From an uncultured Acetatifactor sp. (GTDB lineage Bacteria > Bacillota > Clostridia > Lachnospirales > Lachnospiraceae), in contig CANREV010000003.1 of assembly GCA_947629645.1 (NCBI GenBank), positions 1 to 64,000 on the forward strand: a DNA stretch of 64,000 bases, given 5' to 3'. The translations under genes were made by a program, and so were the position numbers. Under the pieces are notes generated by a model. It had not been told where the DNA came from and searched no databases. It worked only from the letters and a program-made list of their open reading frames with translations. Of the stretch, positions 62,101 through 64,000 are shown one piece after another (the first letter of the stretch is position 1; every line of letters starts with the position of its first letter).

Positions 62101-62650
62101 TATGAAGACCCAGCATGACGATCTTGTGGAGGCGGAAAAAACGCTGGAGGGCATCATCACGGAGCTGGACGATGCCATGAGAAAACAGTTCACCGAAAAG
62201 TTCGCGGAGATCACAAAGGAATTTGACAAGGTGTTCAAGGAATTGTTCGGAGGCGGAAAGGGAACGCTGGAACTGATGGAGGACGAGGACATTCTGGAGG
62301 CGGGCATCCGCATTATCGCACAGCCTCCGGGAAAGAAACTGCAAAATATGATGCAGTTGTCAGGCGGTGAGAAAGCGCTGACGGCCATCGCTTTATTGTT
62401 CGCCATTCAGAATCTGAAACCTTCGCCGTTCTGTCTTTTGGACGAGATCGAAGCGGCGTTAGACGATTCCAATGTGGGGCGTTTTGCCAAATATTTACAT
62501 AAGCTGACAAAGAATACGCAGTTTATTGTGATCACCCACCGAAGAGGAACCATGGAGCAGGTGGACAGGCTGTATGGAATTACCATGCAGGAAAAGGGCG
62601 TGTCCGCTCTTGTAAGCGTCAACCTGATCGACAAGGAACTTGATAATTAG
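59090..62650 (+). CDS. smc: Chromosome segregation ATPase SMC
   Basis: SMC forms ring-like dimers that compact and separate chromosomes with ScpA and ScpB. The 1186-residue protein has Walker A GPNGSGKSN (31-39), long coiled coils (about 165-500 and 675-1000), a hinge near 505-670 with GYGGSVKKVMEQK and GRATFLPL, the signature LSGGEKALTAIALL near 1090 and Walker B CLLDEIEAALDD. Length matches the family. The start overlaps the end of rnc; ftsY follows after 31 bases. Confidence 0.97.
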   Translation: MYLKSIEVFGFKSFANKINFQFHNGITGIVGPNGSGKSNVADAVRWVLGEQRVKQLRGASMQDVIFSGTENRKPLSYAYVAITLDNADHQLAIDFDEVTVARRIYRSGESEYLINGSPCRLKDVNELFYDTGIGKEGYSIIGQGQIDKILSGKPEERRELFDEAAGIVKFKRRKAAAQAKLENEKQNLVRVNDILSELEKQVEPLEKQSETARIYLRKKEELKTLDVNVFLLENAKMKEQLEALQEKYDVASADLADTSEKYNGAKEEYERIQAQIESLDESIEQARSTLTDTGLMRGKLEGEMNVLKEQINSAKGSETHLTNRKNALEEEITVKGKDKDAILQEKGATDEQVLKITEKADEIRDKLSGIQDKIAELNNNIEVGKNTIIGELNQRATIKSKMGRFDTMMEQINIHKAELNSRLLRAKSDEAAREETIKKLEAEFNTVTEEIRVMNEREAAMELELGDLRETLAKTDARLRETQAAYHMERSRLEALTNLTERYEGYGGSVKKVMEQKEKNKGIIGVVADIIRVEKRYETAIETALGGNIQNIVTDNEDTAKKMIRYLKDNKLGRATFLPLTSITNPQEFKNPEALSEKGVIGMADELVQTDGQYRNVAKSMLGRIVVVDNVDNAVKIARKFDYGIRMVTLEGELLVPGGAISGGAFKNNSNLLGRRREVEELEKRVKQLLADVDEANRRIDETKSKRNKLRMEVETVRTDIQRKSIEQNTARLNISQERERMEEQAEGVASLKMEEKEIEGRIFEIRNDKDAIQKELADSEALEKDTQEKIVQFQKELEEQRVLETETAAQVSKWDLKVEKMRQTQGFKQANVDRIDGELERARSELAEILAALEENAREVEQKKQNILNIEKTIAASYDAQNESESKLKEQVARKEELTSRQKSFFQRREKLSEQMTGLDKEVYRLGSQREKLEESIEARINYMWDEYELTLSDAASMKDEELTDLSDMQKQISSLKDQIKRLGDVNVNAIEDYKNLMERFTFMKTQHDDLVEAEKTLEGIITELDDAMRKQFTEKFAEITKEFDKVFKELFGGGKGTLELMEDEDILEAGIRIIAQPPGKKLQNMMQLSGGEKALTAIALLFAIQNLKPSPFCLLDEIEAALDDSNVGRFAKYLHKLTKNTQFIVITHRRGTMEQVDRLYGITMQEKGVSALVSVNLIDKELDN

Positions 62651-62681
62651 GTATAGATAAGGTTTTGACAGGAGGACCGGA

Positions 62682-63659
62682 ATGGGAGAGGAGAAAAAGG
62701 GCTTTTTCGCCAGATTGAAAGCGGGTCTGACTAAGACCAGGGACAATATCGTCAGGGGCATCGATTCCCTGTTTAACGGTTTTTCAGCTATCGATGAAGA
62801 TTTTTATGAAGAGCTGGAAGAGATCCTGATCATGGGCGACATTGGCGTCAACGCCACCAACGCCATCGTGGAACGGCTCAGGGAACAGGTGAAAGAACAG
62901 CATATCAAGGAGCCTTCGGAATGTAAAAAGCTTCTCATCGAAAGCATCAAAGAGCAGATGCAGGTGGACGAGACCGCCTACACTTTTGAACAGGAACAGT
63001 CCGTCATCATGGTGATCGGCGTAAACGGCGTAGGTAAGACTACCACTGTTGGAAAGCTTGCCGGTAAACTAAAAGAGCAGGGCAGAAAAGTCCTGATCGC
63101 GGCGGCGGATACTTTTCGGGCGGCGGCGGGAGACCAGCTTGCGGAATGGGCCAGACGCGCCGATGTGCCCATGGTCGGAGGCAAAGAGGGAGCGGATCCT
63201 GCCAGCGTAGTGTTCGATGCGGTCAGCGCGGCAAAAGCCAGGGGCGTGGATGTGCTTTTGGTAGATACGGCGGGGCGTCTCCACAATAAGAAAAATCTGA
63301 TGGAAGAACTTCGCAAGATGGACCGGATCATCAACAAGGAATATCCTGACGCCCACAGGGAAAATCTGATCGTTTTAGATGGCACAACGGGGCAGAATGC
63401 ACTGGTCCAGGCAAGGGAGTTTGGCGAGGTGGCAGATCTTACCGGAATCGTACTGACCAAGATGGACGGTACTGCGAAAGGCGGTATTGCCGTGGCGATA
63501 CAGTCGGAATTAAGAATTCCCGTGAAGTATATCGGCGTGGGAGAGACTATTGAGGATCTGCAGAAATTTGATTCCGATGAGTTTGTGAATGCGCTGTTTG
63601 ACGTAAAGCGGGAGGAATCTGAGGCGGAGACGGAAAACACAGAAAGCGCAGAAATTTGA
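62682..63659 (+). CDS. ftsY: Signal recognition particle receptor FtsY
   Basis: FtsY docks ribosome-SRP complexes at the membrane. The 325-residue GTPase has an N domain (about 1-110) and a G domain with GVNGVGKTTTVGKLAG, AADTFRAAAGDQL, DTAGR, TKMDGTAKGG and GVGETIEDLQKF. It has the short acidic-poor N-terminus common in Gram-positives (MGEEKKGFFARLKAG). A GGAGG site lies a few bases upstream. The C-terminal tail is acidic (EAETENTESAE). The 132-base gap that follows holds no gene. Confidence 0.96.
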   Translation: MGEEKKGFFARLKAGLTKTRDNIVRGIDSLFNGFSAIDEDFYEELEEILIMGDIGVNATNAIVERLREQVKEQHIKEPSECKKLLIESIKEQMQVDETAYTFEQEQSVIMVIGVNGVGKTTTVGKLAGKLKEQGRKVLIAAADTFRAAAGDQLAEWARRADVPMVGGKEGADPASVVFDAVSAAKARGVDVLLVDTAGRLHNKKNLMEELRKMDRIINKEYPDAHRENLIVLDGTTGQNALVQAREFGEVADLTGIVLTKMDGTAKGGIAVAIQSELRIPVKYIGVGETIEDLQKFDSDEFVNALFDVKREESEAETENTESAEI

Positions 63660-63791
63660 TCCGGAAAGCGTAAGCGGCCGCAGGAAGGACGAGGCAAAAC
63701 AAAAATCAGGCGGGAATCAGTAAGCGGTAAAAGACAGAGCCGGAACGGCAACGGAAAAATAGAAACTGAGTAAGAAGGAAGGATTCATGTT

Positions 63792-64000
63792 ATGGAAGAA
63801 CAAATGCTGACACTGGAGAAATTTGAGCAGGCCTCTGAAGTGGTAAAGAAAGTGACATTGGAGACAAAACTGGTTTACAGCGACTACCTGAGCAGCCAGA
63901 CGGGGAACAAGGTTTATCTGAAACCTGAAAATATGCAGTTTACGGGAGCGTATAAGCTGAGAGGCGCATATTATAAGATGAGCACGCTGACGGACGAGGA
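63792..64000 (+). CDS. ilvA: Threonine ammonia-lyase, 5' part (runs off the window)
   Basis: Only the first 69 codons are visible. They match the start of PLP-dependent threonine dehydratases: MEEQMLTLEKFEQASE, then VYSDYLSSQTGNKVYLKPENMQFTGAYKLRGAYYKM in parts, with the Schiff-base Lys expected in FTGAYKLRGA. The enzyme makes 2-oxobutyrate from threonine. Whether it is the biosynthetic (ilvA, with regulatory domain) or the short catabolic (tdcB) type depends on the part outside the window. A GGAAGGA site is about ten bases before the ATG. Confidence 0.85.
   Translation, partial: MEEQMLTLEKFEQASEVVKKVTLETKLVYSDYLSSQTGNKVYLKPENMQFTGAYKLRGAYYKMSTLTDE

Overview
The window looks like a chromosomal segment of a low-to-mid-GC Gram-positive anaerobe of the Clostridia, most likely the family Lachnospiraceae. 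The support is the run of Firmicutes-type genes (CheV, YycJ-type hydrolase, UPF0210 with its ACT-domain partner, TmcAL, DUF177-rpmF, plsX-acpP-rnc-smc-ftsY), acetate fermentation genes (pta-ackA), a pyrophosphate-type phosphofructokinase, consensus SigA promoters with 17-bp spacers and strong GGAGG ribosome binding sites. Species cannot be named from the sequence. Almost everything is on the + strand; only a chloride channel gene and tmcAL are on the - strand.

Layout. 1-7310: tail of an unidentified structured element, cheV, a divergent sirtuin-like gene, a very acidic 999-residue repeat protein with one membrane anchor, then hisH-hisF-ung. 7427-12346: lysA, an S66 peptidase, a membrane-bound XRE regulator, tRNA-Leu(CAA) and a ClC-type channel. 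12557-15382: a DRE-TIM aldolase-like enzyme, O-acetylhomoserine sulfhydrylase and a zf-HC2 protein. 15431-23657: polA-coaE-FtsA-like-yycJ, then ACT-domain protein and UPF0210. 23684-31824: small membrane proteins, a 15-bp tandem repeat, tmcAL, pta-ackA, a C39-like protein and PPi-type phosphofructokinase. 31821-39402: a complete tryptophan operon, trpE-trpGD (fused)-trpC-trpF-trpB-trpA, with a SigA promoter, a T-box leader and an unusual hairpin/31-bp repeat block before trpE. 39588-41829: a small accessory patch with a RelE/ParE-type toxin-antitoxin pair, decayed gene remnants including the C-terminal third of a MATE exporter, and an odd protein carrying a decarboxylase-beta-like GGADGPT motif. 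41868-42654: DUF177-rpmF. 42957-56850: about 14 kb of envelope genes (a secreted/membrane protein, an ABC exporter pair, a Gly/Asn-rich membrane protein, MoxR, DUF58, a 1535-residue triple-VWA protein, a COG3044 ATPase) sitting between rpmF and plsX. 56860-64000: plsX-acpP-rnc-smc-ftsY and the start of a threonine ammonia-lyase.

Most interesting items. (1) Two copies of an 80-100-nt leader-like repeat lie immediately before the start codons of the ACT-domain gene (about 21907-21993) and trpB (about 37252-37349). They share three conserved boxes and a closing GGAGCGT/ACGCTCC stem, and the last box supplies the ribosome binding site. This is the best candidate for an undescribed regulatory RNA or a small repeat family. 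(2) The block between the trp T-box terminator and trpE has three back-to-back perfect hairpins and then five 31-bp direct repeats. (3) The MoxR/DUF58/triple-VWA/ABC cluster looks like one envelope machine of unknown job.

All function calls are from reading the translated sequence; no database search was run.
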